64,000 nucleotides of DNA from contig JACAAK010000001.1 of NCBI GenBank assembly GCA_025093985.1, forward strand, positions 1,674,001 through 1,738,000. Reading direction: 5' to 3'. Source of the stretch: Calvatia gigantea (Eukaryota; Basidiomycota; Agaricomycetes; Agaricales; Lycoperdaceae). Shown here piece by piece: positions 37,001 to 49,023 of the stretch; positions within the stretch are counted from its first letter, which is position 1; the number at the start of each line of letters is the position of its first letter. The position numbers and the translations under genes were made by a program. The notes below the pieces were generated by a model. It was not told the DNA's origin and did no database searches. It saw only the letters and a list, made by a program, of their open reading frames with translations.

Positions 37001-37558
37001 CATAGTGGCCGGGACAAACGTACCAACGCCAAAGGCACCAATCTTTTGTTCGTCCGGATTGCCCTCCGCTAACAGAACATATAAGTGCGGGAGGGCGTAT
37101 GACAACTTTTGGGAGACGAACCAATTTTTTTGAGGCGGCTCCAATCTTCGTCTCTGAACACGACTCCATCGTTTTTGAACACCCATCGATACACCTGTGA
37201 CCAAGATGTCTTTAGGGAATACAGTAAGAGAAGTACTATTGGACATACGGGTATTTTCTTGAGATCAGGCAAAGTCATCCCTTGGCCACCATTGCTCGTT
37301 CCACCTTCACCAACACCTGCGAAACTCCGGGTCTGAAACCGAATTTCAACGGCCTTGGATTGTGCATCATCTGAATTCTGCAAGAGTTCTCGAAATACGG
37401 TAAATTCTCCAGAATATCTTGCGAGGACCTTGTCAATCAAGGCGCGCTGGTTGACCTCGACGGATTCGTCATGTCCACTCTCCCACTACTCATGGAATTA
37501 ATGCTTCCATTGCCAAGATAAGTACAGAATAATTCACCAATTTGTCTCTTGTAGCCAT
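31088..37558 (-). CDS. Giant GHKL-ATPase protein (DUF3684, sacsin/NO VEIN-like) with C-terminal HEXXH
   Basis: A many-exon gene for about 1,800 residues. Exon 1 (ATG at 37556-37558, MATRDKL) joins to 'WESGHDESVEVNQRALIDKV'. A histidine-kinase/Hsp90-type ATP site follows: 'FRELLQNSDDAQ' (N box) and, after two introns, 'DEQKIGAFGVGFYSLFS' (G box). The middle has 'IFIGHATAQTTGIGGH'-like and 'VWNRELLYVGGLLTRA' segments and the long DUF3684 region (one 350-codon exon, 34471-35541). Past 'ERLPIFLHEHNHARMRVSLD' comes a linker with Pro/Ser. The last exons read 'RYFTLAHEIAHNLV', 'QPHNSEHEFYF', 'AICEKYLVSFYRTL', ending at 31088. HEIAH fits the zinc-protease HEXXH pattern. The biochemical role of the fungal family is not established; chaperone-like action is inferred from the ATPase fold. 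Confidence 0.8.
36046..36056 (-). repeat. Eleven-C tract serving as polypyrimidine tract
   Basis: On the coding (minus) strand eleven C residues stand directly before gtag|ACT at an intron acceptor of the DUF3684 gene (the exon begins TAKDKYDASK). Reads G on the plus strand. Confidence 0.75.
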
Positions 37559-38191
37559 CAAAGGAACGCCTGGAGGGTAAACCGATCAAGATGTAAGTCG
37601 AAACGTTTGGTGATAATACAGGCAGTAATATGATAGTATGTGGTTGCGTGTGTGATGAATCCGCGAAGGTTGGATGGTAAACGTTAAACGCCGGTTTGCA
37701 CATCGCCTATGTGACGGTCAATCAAACACTGCCATCGTCAGTAAGCGCAAATATTTGCCCTCTGAACACGGGGTGCAAGGGCCCAAACAGACTTCAAGCT
37801 TCACGTTTAATCTTATGGATTGCGTTTCCGAAACTACTAATGACTCGGTTATCAACAATGATACCTACGTAGAAATCTAACCCTCCCCAATCTAACCCTC
37901 CAAAAGCGAACCGAGTAGTGAAACAAGAAATACGTTGGAAAACAAGAACGTGGTAGTATAATGCAGAGATGACATGGCTTGACAAGATTGAGAGTGGACG
38001 CCCTATAGATTCAGAGTACAGGAATCAACGGGTATTAAAGTATACTAGTTATCCATATGTCCGTCATGAGGGAGGACGATACGATGCCGGGGATGTAAGT
38101 GAAGGGTTATGGTTGGGTATACTGAACAAAACGATATCCAACAAAAAAGCATCATGGAACATTAAATTAAAACAGAACTGCCCCCCGCGTT
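37559..38191. other. Intergenic, DUF3684 promoter and chitin synthase 3' region
   Basis: A 633-bp spacer in a tandem minus-strand pair. A short direct repeat (atctaaccctcc, twice, about 37876-37903) is visible. No gene is supported. Confidence 0.5.
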
Positions 38192-41100
38192 TCAAAATCT
38201 GGTGGAAGGATCCAAAGGACCTAGCGGACCGTATCGCTCACCGGGACCGTTACGTCGCATAGGTTCACCACTCAGATTGGTTGTTGGCGATGTCGGAGAA
38301 AGGGCATTGGTAATTGACGGGGGAAGATTCCGATGCCCAGGCGAAGCTGCCCGAGTCAAAGGAGCGTAGCCGCTCCCGGTCATTCCAACTAACTGCGCGG
38401 AGGACCCTGTGTCGGATAACTGGTAACGAGGTGCGTAGGTCGAATGGGGGGGTGTGGGCCGGTCATCAAAACCGGTTTCCAACATGGCCTCCAGTTCAGC
38501 GGCATCCACCATCTTGGCGTTCTGTATTGTTTGACTTGGTACGTTCGGCCCGACAGGCGGAGGTGGATATTGTGCGTTGTGTTCGTTGTAAGCTCCAATC
38601 TGGGTTCCCCAGTGGTCATCATCGGAGGAACCAATCGAGAGAGTATCTGACCCATCGTACTGACTGCGCGTGTCGGCTCGGACGCTAAGGAAGTCACCAT
38701 CTCCAGGGAAATATCCGGATGGATGTACCCGTTCGAAATCCCGACGCCGCCTTTCCTCACGTCGAAGCTTCCGTAGTCGCGAGCGCTCCCAGTCCTCCCA
38801 ACGACGCATAGGAACAGCAGGTCCGCTGCCACCCGCCACCCCACCTCCATGTCCCTCTCCTTTGGCTTCACCTTCAACTTTTCTGTAGATGTAAAGACAA
38901 TGTCAGACAGTTCAATTGCGGGAAGATCCGGAAATACACACCGAGTCTCTCCCCATGAGAAATCATCAAAATGCCAGAAGGCATAGACTGGAAGGATGAG
39001 ATTCCAGATCGGTAGAGCAGCGAGGTAAATCATCATCCAGAAGACATAGATGATTTTCCGTGTCGTGATGAGGATAAGAATTGCAGGAAGACCAAGAACG
39101 GCAATAAGCAACATGAGGGGGATGGCTTCTTCAAAACTATGTGGAGGGTTGATCCCAATCCCAATCACCAGAGCATAAGTCAGGACAATGGCGATGGGGA
39201 GCACTACTGTGCCAAGGAGATCCATAAAGACAACAAATTGCATACTGAAACAGAATGTGCCACAGAGATTCCGGACCAGTACAAGCTCCATGAGGTTGTG
39301 GATGGTGGAATTTATCCAGCGTCGGCGTTGGGACAACAACACCTTGAAAGTATCAGGGACAATAGTGCGGCAACGGGCCTGAGGCAGAAACATCATTTTA
39401 CGGTTTGGGAATGTCCGAAGGAGGATAGTTGTCAAGAATCGATCTTCTCCCAGAAGTAAAAGGTTTTTTTGGTGGAGAGTCGTTACTTCGCTTTGACTAT
39501 ACTCCTTGACAATTTCAGGCTTCACAATAAGAGGAACCCAATCGTCTCCAGTTGACCTGCGTGCTTTGAGCCTAAACATTGAAAAACATCCTGGTAGACA
39601 GGAAACGCCACCAAAGACGGATTCAAATGCCTTGGCAAGGTGGTGTGAGATGAAATACTCGAACACTTGGATAGCTGTGACCCAAGATTGCCGCTTGTTG
39701 GCGATGCGAGTTTCACCACAAACCCCCATGATCATTTGATCATGGTGCATGCAGTTGACAAGATACCCGAGCGACTCTGGGAAGACTTTAGTGTCTGCAT
39801 CAACCTACAGGAAATTTTGTCAAGAACGTATATGCCATAGCTATGTCATGACTGACTTACCATCAAGCAAACCTCGAAGAAGTCCGGGGTAACACCCATG
39901 AGAACGTGAATCTTGCGAAAAAGATCGAACTCCAGGGGTGTCATTCGATCATTATATGTTACACGGGAGAAGAAGTTCATGAGGATGAGTTGACTGTCGC
40001 GCTTGCCACGATTTCCGGGCTTTTTGTCAGTGGCAGCTTCTGCTTCAGTTCCGCATTTCACAACAATGACCGTTGGAGTGCGGCGTCCCGCGACGGCTGG
40101 AAGAATATGATGAGGCGGGGCACCGGAAGAAGACACATGAGAACTTACTATAATGCCCCGCATAGACCATGGCACGGTTATGTGCTTTGGCACCTGACCC
40201 AACTGCGTTGTAGTTCATTGGAACCGGATTGCCGAATCGCGGGTCTGCTTCAAGAAGACCAACACATATATCGGGGGTACTGCGCTTTTCACCAACACCC
40301 GTTATCATGCCATCAGCAACGACAAAGAGTAACTTTCTGGCATCGGAGTATGTCGTGGCCGAAATCGAGTCAAGAGTAGTGCGTAAGGACTCTTCACCCT
40401 CAGAGTAGCATGTCACCAGACATACAGCGAAAAGCTCTGCACCTATCTGAGCCAAGCTCATGATGGGCCCAGAACTGTCAGGTTTCGTCAGGGTCGCACT
40501 GGAAGATGAGGCAATTGATTTCGGCCCTCTGTATAGTTTTTTGCTAACGCCATTAGTCCAAGGAGCGGTGCCGTGCTTGTTATCAATTGAGACATTGGCC
40601 CCTTCTGGCATAACCGCAGGGCTAATGGCTGAGCGATTCAAGTCTTGGCTTGTGGGTGGGCCAGCCAGACGCTCCGACATGAACCAATTGAAGACACATG
40701 CCATAACGAAGCGGACGAACACAAGACCAAGAATGACGATGAGACCGGTGTATAGGAAAAGTGAGGACACGAAGCAACCGGGGGTCACTTTGTCGATACT
40801 TCCGGCGTAATAGCGTTCCTTCAAGCATGGAACCACGGACTTGAGATCGGCCCGATTGAAAAACAACCGTGTAGCATCCTTTCCTGTCTTGGTTGACTGT
40901 TTGTCCATAATGGTCCGCAGTGCCCTATCGACGTTGTCGGAGGAGACTGCTCGAGGGTGGAGGGTGAAGTAGGGACCCATGTTAAGGACGGCTCCATCCA
41001 GGACAAGGTAATCACGCATTGCGGATACTTGATCCCATGAGTAGCCGGCCAAGAATCGGGTGTTGAAGATGGAAAGTGACTGATAGGTTGCAGAGGAATT

Positions 41101-41766
41101 AATGGGAGGGAGGGGGCAAGGAGTATTGGAGGAACAAGGGGGGTCCAACGCAACTCGGAAATTCAAGTCCTGACATGACTTGAACTGGGATGCATCACGT
41201 TGGAAGAAAGCCGTGACATCCTGTCCTGGTGTCCGTGCGAGAGCAGCGAAGTCAACATCTTTGGTAGAGTGGGCCGAGGTTACATTGAATATAACACCTT
41301 GGACGCCCAGTGTTCCTACAGAAGACCCCACCCGAAGGAAGCGAGCATCAGAGTTGGCATTTTCAGGACACAACACCTTTTGAAAACCAACAGTGGCAAA
41401 TCCAACACCCGCACAGAGGACACCGATGATGAAGCAGAGAGTAATTTTCTCCCGCCATGCCTGTCTCACATTGGGATCTTTCATGCCACCCACTGGACTC
41501 AGAAAGATATCCGGAGCCCAAAAAGTGAGCACCCGAGAGAATATCCGCCAGGACGTCGATCCGTTATAACTGGAAGGGCTTGATGCTGGACTCGAAGCTG
41601 AGGCAGGAAGCGCGGGGGGGTTGATCAACGGAACAGGAGCAACACTTCTCTCTGGACGTGTAAGAGTCTTTGCTCGTCGAACGGTGGCGCCAGAGAGCTG
41701 GGGTTGGCGGGAAGTAGGTATTGGAACATCATTGACTTCGTGGTTTGCCTGGAAACGAAGGGCCAT
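38192..41766 (-). CDS. Chitin synthase, class IV type (Chs3-like)
   Basis: A membrane glycosyltransferase that polymerises GlcNAc from UDP-GlcNAc into cell-wall chitin. After a disordered N-terminus come one helix ('[20 protein letters not shown]'), a cysteine-containing luminal segment and a second helix ('[20 protein letters not shown]'). The catalytic domain has '[18 protein letters not shown]', '[12 protein letters not shown]', '[12 protein letters not shown]', '[15 protein letters not shown]' and '[14 protein letters not shown]' (the QRRRW motif), followed by a cluster of C-terminal helices. The last exon, joined by an intron ending ctacag at about 38890, has '[15 protein letters not shown]' and a disordered tail to 38192. 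Introns also fall after 'MVYAGHY' and 'FFEVCLM'. About 1,140 residues, all motifs intact. The start is the first in-frame ATG, 41764-41766 ([11 protein letters not shown]); the open frame extends further up only via a TTG. Confidence 0.9.
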
Positions 41767-42264
41767 GGGATAAAAGGATTGTGGGGTGCGTGCAGCTGCG
41801 GTCACCAAAACCTATAGCGAGAGGCAGGCCTGCTGTTAAATTAGAGGAAGTTCGGGGGTGAAGGGGCGGGAGATGGCAACGGCGAGTGCGGTAGAAAACA
41901 ACAAGCTGGGCTTGGGAAGGGAAAGGCAGAACAGGGGGACGTTGCCAGTCGTGATGTGTCACAATTGTCACATCATCGTCCAGGGACCAGAATTGTTGAC
42001 AGGTTGACGGCATTGTGCATCCAAGAAATTTGCTTGCGATTATCCCACACGTTGAGGCCTGAGGCCTGAGGATAGGTTTCTCCCAGGCCATATGTATATA
42101 CTGTAACAATTACGATAGCATTCCGACTAACGAATATTCTAGTACAGTCTGTCTCAACCAGCAACATGGAGCCTTGGATGATCATTTCACACAAAAATTG
42201 ACGTTTGTTTGTCAGTCCCCGAAATCCAGGGCGCAATCGATCCCACAAGCCAACATCATTAACG
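41767..42264. promoter_or_regulatory. Divergent promoter, chitin synthase / SKI3
   Basis: 498 bp between opposed start codons. A tandem heptamer (gaggcct twice, then gagg, 42054-42071) lies in it. A second ATG at 42205 is in frame with SKI3 but has no family support. Confidence 0.5.
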
Positions 42265-45200
42265 ATGTCTTTCGCAAAATCCAAGCTCAAGCTCGCTCGC
42301 GATTCTATTGGCAGAAAGGACTTTGCCACCGCACGCGATGCAGCAAGCCAAGTGCTAGAGTATGAACCAGATAATTACACTGCGTCTGTTTTAGCCATTC
42401 GTCCTCGGAACAGAGTCTCACTGGGTGATATTTAGGCATGTATATCTTGGCTTAGCGCTATTTAAGCTTGATGAGCTTGACGAAGGCGAACAAGTAATCT
42501 TGTCACCCTCGTGTGCAAAGGCAGGGGACTGATGTTCCGTAGGTATATCGAAAAGCTATTCAATTAGCCCCACAGCAGATCCTCGCTTGGCAGGTATATC
42601 GTCCCAGATCATGTCAAAGTACTCGATTAGAATTTTTCCTTAGGGCTTATCACAATTCTATGAATCTACCAGAAGGCAGGACAAGCTATTGGAGACTCTC
42701 GAGAACATCGCCGAGTTGCACGCCAAAGCGTGAGCCAATGAACTTTCTCAATCGAAAGCCACATCCTAAGCCTCCCGTAGACATGATCCAACCAAAACAG
42801 CAGAAGTTGTGCAAAAGATAATTGACATCTCCCGAGACTTGAACGATGGAGCCAAAGTGTGTCAGACTCATACCGAAGTTCAGGCAAGGATACTGATCAT
42901 GGTGAAGCTCGTCAAAGCCTTATCGCACCTCCTCCCCGAGAGCCCATTCTACCCTACTTTGTCCAGACTACCACCGCCAGATCCAACAGCTCCCACTGCA
43001 ACGACTATTACATACATTCAAACTGCACTCTACAATGAGATCCCGGTCTTGGAAGAGATTGTTGGTTTAATAGAGAGTCAGGAAAGCTCGGATTTACACA
43101 AAGAAGTCGAGCGCCGAAGGATGCGGCTGGGCGCGGGTGGACTTGAGCAGATTAGAAAAGAAGTTGGGAGAGAAATATGGGCACAATCTCGTGTAAGGAT
43201 AGCATCCCCCAATAAGCAACAACTAACCTCAGGCCAGCTTCCATACTTATTCAACCAAATTTTGAATCATCCCAATACCACTGATGAGCTCCGCCGGGCA
43301 ACAGAATCAAAGCTCCTACAACACAGAACAAATTACTTACACTCGTTACCCCTCACTGAGGAATTTAGATCACTCAAACAAAATCTCAAGGAGGAGGTGG
43401 ATGGATTGGTCCGGGGGGTAATTTTACTCCAGATACCCAGTGAACTTGCCTGGAACCTATATTTCGAAGAACAAGACTGCGAGACCATGGGTGAGCTCCT
43501 GATTCTTTCCAGTGGCCTCAACTGAGCCAATAAAGCCGGTTATGACAACTCCTTGATGAAGCAAATGATTCGACTTTTGCCGGGTTCTTCACTAGCAATA
43601 ACATTCACTGGTTATTTTAGGTATATTTCCGAACCCGTATCCGCCGGAGGAAAGGGCAAGGAGGGGGATGAAAAACAACTCACTCAAAATGGTGAGGAGG
43701 AGGACCCCTTTGATACTATCATGGTAACCCAAGTGTGCCTTCTGTCAAAAAATTGCTGACGACGCCCCCCCCCACAGAACGCCTTCTCGACTTTTCATGG
43801 GAAGGTTTCCGTATGTCGCATTGCAGCCGAGGTCTACCTCAACGAAGGAGATTATGAAAATGCAAGCAAGGTCGCCAAGAGTGGTTTAGGATTGCTTGCA
43901 AAGATCGAGCAAAACAGCGGGAAGAATTTACCTCTGTGCGTACTGCACCAACCTGCAGAGTACAGTACTGACGCATTTTCAGCACTCGCGTCGGCTTCCA
44001 GGCCATCTTGGCGACTGCCCTCGTTCATCTCTTCCCTCCGAAGCATCACCAACTAGCCTTGCCCATCCTGCAAGAAGCGCTGTCTGTCTCGCCAGAAAAT
44101 ATCAGGTGCCTCTTGAGTCGTGCATATATCCTGCAGGCAGCGGAGGACTGGATACCTGCGGCTGAATTGTTTGAGAGGATTGCAATTTTGGCGCCAAGTG
44201 ACTTGGATGACGGTTTGAAAGCAAGGGAGGAGCAAGCCTGGTCTCATTGGCAAACTATCCATGAGGATGCCGACATCCAAAGCCTTAAGAGTGTCTTCGA
44301 TATCCTCGATGGCCTTGACGGGCGGGGGCATGATGCCGCTAGATGTCTTTGGAGAATTGGGAGGTGCCTATGGGACCAAGGGAGTATGCGAATTTTTTCT
44401 CACCCCGTGTGTAAACTGACAACTTGCATTAGAGGAAAAGTGGGAAGAGGCTTATTCCTTTTTCATCAATTCTCTCAAACACGACTCTTCCTTCGCCCCA
44501 GCATTTACGTCGCTCGGTTTATATTACACCGAGGCCGTCTCCCCACCGGATCCTGTTCGGGCTTCCAAATGCTTTCAGAAAGCTTTTGAGCTCGATCCCC
44601 AAGAAAATACTGCCGCACGCAGGCTAGCGGAAAGTTTTGCGGAGGACGGAGAGTGGGATCTCGTAGAAGTGGTGGCAAGGCGTGCCATTGAAGGCGAGGG
44701 AGGTATTGATACTGATATCAAGGGATCAGAATCCAGTGTCGTCAGGTTTGTCCCCACAAATGCGTGGGCATGGAAGGCGGTCGGTGTTATTGAGATGGTG
44801 AGCTTCTACTCTGTTGACAGCGCTGCTCAGGTTGACCCAGCGTCTCAAGAAACGTCGGAACTATCTACCTGCGGTACAAGCATTCCAGGTTACTTTAAGA
44901 GCGGAACCCAATGACTCCCCTACCTGGTTAAGGCTTGGAGAGGCATATCATAAAGCGGGCCGACATGCTGCAGCCATGAGAGTCCTGAACCGTACCCTCG
45001 AGCTTGATCCACGGAATTGGGTTTGCTCTTTCTTCATTGGTGAACTCATGAGCGAAACTGGTCTATTTCAAGAGGCAATAGATATTTTCGGAGGTATACT
45101 GGAGCAACGGCCTCATGAACTCTGCGTCCTTGCCGCCCTTTCACGAACACATGTCTCTCTTGGACGGACAGAATCTCGAGAAGGCTACCACGTGCGGGCG

Positions 45201-47325
45201 GAGACGTCCTTCTTAGACGCCATCGATGTCGCCCTAGCAGTTATCGAGTACCATCCGGGTTTTCGTGCTACAGCATGGAAGGTGATTTCCGATGCTACAT
45301 TTCAGCTATGCCAGTGCGCAGTGTTTCAAGATAAGGCACGTACTGGTATAACCTTAGGAACCATCAGATCCCTTCTGTCCAAGGAACATGAGGCAACCTC
45401 TGACCTACCGCCTCTCAAAGAGTTCGGGTCATCCCTGTCTTTTGTATTCCTAGGCGTTTTCATACACACGTGTGGCCTGAGACTTATTCTCAATATGTCC
45501 TCAAGTACCGCACGTGGAAGCGCGTGGTATGATCTTGCGATTGGCCTACAGCTCTGGTATAGTAAGGCAACGACCCCGAAAGCCTCGGTGGAAAAGAAGA
45601 ATGTGGAAGCGATCACAAATGCGTTGAAGGAGGAGCCAATGAACGGTCTTTATTGGAATGCATACGGGAACGCACATTTTTCGGGGCACCCTAAGGTATC
45701 CCAGCATGCGTACGTCAAAGCTCTCGAACTAGATCCGAAGGTGCCCAACTCAGATACCGCCCAAAACTTCTTGCTGATTGGGTACTCATGCAGAATGTCA
45801 TCACTTGGACCAACTTGGGATTTCTTTACTACTACCATGATGATTTGGAGCTGGCAAATGAAGCTCTGTATCGTGCCCAGGTTATCGATCCGGATTACTC
45901 GCTGGCATGGCTTGGACAAGCTCTCATCGCAACAGCCAATGGCCATGACGTGGATGCAGGAACACTCCTAACTCATGCAACGACACTGACCTCCAGCCTC
46001 GTAAATACCCCCTCCATATAATTGTATCACCCATCGCTGATCGGCCCTTGCAGCCAGACATTGATATAGGGTTCGCAACTCGGGTTTTTTATGAATCTAG
46101 GGTTGCCAGACGCGGAACTGACACCAAAGTCGACCTTTTCCCCTGCTTCTTCGCTTTGGACCGCTATTGCTCTCGCCGGCCAAGTGACGCTTCTGGTCTA
46201 CACCTTTTCTCCCTCATGTGTGAAAGGATCGGACAAATCGACTTAGCGATCAGCTTAGCCAGGCGTGCTATCAGCAGTCCTGGAGGCGGCATATGAAGAG
46301 TCCGAGAATGAGACCATCGAGAGACATTTCACTATCGTACATACAACATTAGGCCGTCTTTTACTTTCTACAGGAAGGTACGATCACGCTTTGGAGTCGT
46401 TTCAGACAGCGTTGGGTTTGCTCGCAGGCAGCGAAGGCACTGAAGGCTACCCAGTTGCGGAACAAACGAAAGCATTACGGGTTCAGGCATACCTCGGCCT
46501 TGGATTGGCATATTTCATGCTTCAGGATTATCAGAATTCGCTAAACGCGTCGCAAGAGGCATTGAATATTGCCGGTGACGATATTACAATCAAGGGCCAG
46601 ATCATAGTGCTATTCGGGCAAACCCTTTGGGCGTTAGGGACGGAGGAGATGAGGGAAGCGGCAAAATCCCAGCTGTTAGAATAGTGAGTTATCTGTCTCC
46701 CTCTAAGAGGAATCGAGGAATGAACAGGCGGTAGTATTGCAGTTGACCCTGGGAATATCTTCGCGATCAATGCTCTGGCAGGCATGGGTATCCTAACAAG
46801 GGATACGGATCTCATTGACGCAGCGTTGTCGGAGGTTCGCGAGTTGCTGATTGACCAGAGACAAGAATTGGGTGTTAACAGGGAGGTCGTTTATCTGCTC
46901 GTGCAACATCATTTGAGCCAAGTGCGTCGATCTCAACTATGTATCCGCATATCTGTTGACATTAAGCTTCCACTACGAAGGGTAAGGTTGGTAACGCCTC
47001 ATCAGTGGCTCAAAAGGAGGTCTTCTCGGAACCGGGCAGACCTGAACCTCGCATACAACTGGCAAGTTTGATGATCCAGAGGGGAAAAATGAGGGGTGCA
47101 CGAGCATCGCTCGTAGATCTAATATTTAGCAACGGCAAAGACGATCTCTCCTCCACTTCAGCTGCCCTTACACTTCACTCCATCACGCTTTGCAGTCCTG
47201 GGGGGTCAGCCCGAGACAAAGCTACAAGTCTTCGCGAAATTCAAAGGGCGATTATGCTCCGGCCATTTGACACGAAATCTTGGCAGGCGTTGGGGTATAT
47301 CAGGTCCTATGTAGGAGCAACATGA
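42265..47325 (+). CDS. SKI3: Superkiller protein 3 (SKI3), TPR scaffold of the Ski complex
   Basis: Ski3 is the TPR scaffold that holds Ski2 helicase and Ski8 and feeds mRNA 3' ends to the cytoplasmic exosome. The N-terminus 'MSFAKSKLKLARDSIGRKDF' followed by 'ARDAASQVLEYEPDNYTA' is typical. Small exons give 'HVYLGLALFKLDELDEGEQ', 'VYRKAIQLAPQQILAWQ' and 'GLSQFYESTRRQDKLLETL'. Further blocks include 'PYLFNQILNHPNTTDELRR', 'MIRLLPGSSLAITFTGYFR', 'ALSVSPENIRCLLSRAYIL', 'SFAPAFTSLGLYYTEAVSP', 'TLRAEPNDSPTWLRLGEAY', 'NALKEEPMNGLYWNAYGN' and 'WTNLGFLYYYHDDLELANE'. The last exon ends 'SWQALGYIRSYVGAT' at 47325. About 1,400 residues with more than ten introns. One intron near 43481-43526 uses an unusual AAAG acceptor to keep frame (..CETM-AGYDN..). 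One acceptor follows a nine-C run. Convergent with the LETM1 gene, 101 bp between stops. Confidence 0.88.
43765..43773 (+). repeat. Nine-C tract serving as polypyrimidine tract
   Basis: The run is followed by acag|AAC, the acceptor of the SKI3 exon that begins NAFSTFHGKVS. Confidence 0.75.
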
Positions 47326-47426
47326 TATCTCTAATAGTGGAGGGCTGCTACTGGTAGGATAACACTGTATGCAGAAAGTTGGAATTTGGTGCAGATTGGG
47401 GCATTAAGTCTAGGTGTACAAGGCCA

Positions 47427-48881
47427 CTATTCAGTCAGGTTGCGAAGCATTAGAGAGAGGCGTCGTGCGTGAATATTAACTGGATCAGATGATTGTATGT
47501 TGTTCAACCACCACTTGAGCTTAGCTTCCTTGGATTTGAGTGAATGGACGTTTCGTCCAATGCTATTGGGAATAAGGTTAATGTACCATTGGGTTGGGCG
47601 GTTGCAGGATGAGACTTACAGTCCACGCTCTTCAAGCGCCTCAGTCAGCTCCTTTTCTGACAGCTTGGGGCTGTCTCGTATGAGTAGACGATCGTCCTCG
47701 TCTAGGAAGTTTAGACGGTGCCGTATCCGGCGTATCCGTAAAGCGTCGAAGCCGATGGTTGATAAACCAAGAAGTCTGGGTAGATAATGATTAGGCAAAA
47801 GGTATGCACAACGGATGGAGACCTACCCGCATACTGCGATCGGTGCATCTTTAGGCCGGATCGCTTCAATTGGAAGACAACCCTCAGGATTTTCTTTACT
47901 CCTGAGCTCCAAGAAGAGGGGAGAATAATTAAGCGCAAACCCTAAAGCTTTCTGGGACTTCTTTTCTTGGATACGTTCTTGTTGGGAAGGGAGGATGCAA
48001 GTGGAAGGAAGGAGGGAAGGAGCGTAAATGGCAATGAGCGGTATCACTTCTTCCAACAGGAGAGCAATGATTATGAAGGGGATAACTCTGAATAGAGCCA
48101 ATCAATTATACAAGCATAAGGTGAGGGCGGAAAGAAACGCGTACTTATTGACGTCGTCTTTCTGGGTCTGGATAAACCTGAATTCTGCTCGTGTTAAAGG
48201 GGGGCCACCAGCCCTAATCCTAGCGCGAATTTCGGAGATCTCGCGTCGACGGATGAAGATGAGTTTGAGGCCCCGGAAGTAGAATTTCTAAAAAGAATTG
48301 CGTGAACATGCAGGAGAGGAAAGGGGAATGATAGATACCAACCGCGAGTTGGATACCCTTATGTACAGTGCGCTTAAACCAATTTGCATCTGAGGGTGGT
48401 GGGGTCAGGATGCCGTGGGCTTCCGCCTGTTCAATGTCACGTTTGGCTGTCTCTTTCACTTCATTGAGGGGTGGTGATGCTGGAGACGATGAGGGAAGTT
48501 TATGCGGAGGGGCATTCGGGTGGAGTGGAATATGATGAGGGGAGAGCGTGGATGGGCGAGGCGGGGGTGGTTTGACGGGACCTGGTCTGAGACCAACCTT
48601 TGGCTTGCGTTGCTGGAGAGCACTAGGGGGAAGGTCTGAAGGCTTCTGTGACAAATGGCTGTCGGTAGAGGAATCCGGTGTTGAAAGGAGGCGAGTATGG
48701 ACCAAAGTAGGTTTGAAAGTAGTATGGCGATGGTGCCGGTAAGTAAGAGTAACCAAAGAACGGGACGACGGCGGAGCTAGAGGTCTGAAAGGACGATCAG
48801 CGACAAGACTATGGAGAACAAACGTGAGTTATGAACGACGAACCTTTGCGACAGCGCATTGCGAGCGAGTGACTGAAGCAT
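47427..48881 (-). CDS. LETM1-domain mitochondrial inner membrane protein
   Basis: A short first exon from the ATG at 48879-48881 (MLQSLARNALSQ) splices (gttcgt...ccatag) to 'SLVADRPFRPLAPPSSRS' and then a basic, Ser/Pro-rich region. This looks like a mitochondrial presequence and linker. The LETM1 domain begins 'NWFKRTVHKGIQL' and continues 'IRARIRAGGPPLTRAEF', the membrane helix 'VIPFIIIALLLEEVIPLIAI' with 'YAPSLLPST', and ends 'LRIRRIRHRLNFLDEDDRL', 'SPKLSEKELTEALEERGL'. After an intron come 'IGRNVHSLKSKEAKLKWWL' and the TAG at 47427-47429. About 390 residues, shorter than Mdm38/LETM1, which have long C-terminal coiled coils; it may be a LETMD1-like form. LETM1 proteins affect K+/H+ exchange and mitochondrial ribosome binding. 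Confidence 0.82.
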
Positions 48882-49023
48882 TAGACCCTTGGTTCTGCAC
48901 ACTCCGTCAACGCTCCTCTGAGCAGGAGTGACATGTAATTTTCCACACCATCACATTGTAACCTCACGTGATATACGTCACTCCGTCCCCCACCTACCTA
49001 CTTGAAGTACAGTAGCTGTCGAT
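48882..49023. promoter_or_regulatory. Short divergent promoter, LETM1 gene / unknown gene
   Basis: 142 bp between opposed ATGs. Contains tcacgtga at about 48964-48971, a perfect palindromic E-box-like CACGTG core. Function is inferred from position and motif only. Confidence 0.5.

Noticed and set aside
37969..38262. Plus-strand ORF of 97 codons
   Set aside because: It has no family features and runs into the antisense of the chitin synthase tail.
41767..41808. Longer N-terminus for chitin synthase (from 41808)
   Set aside because: The first codon there is TTG, not ATG; the first ATG in frame is 41766.
42054..42071. Tandem gaggcct heptamers in the chitin synthase/SKI3 promoter
   Set aside because: Only two and a half copies; too little to argue for a functional element.
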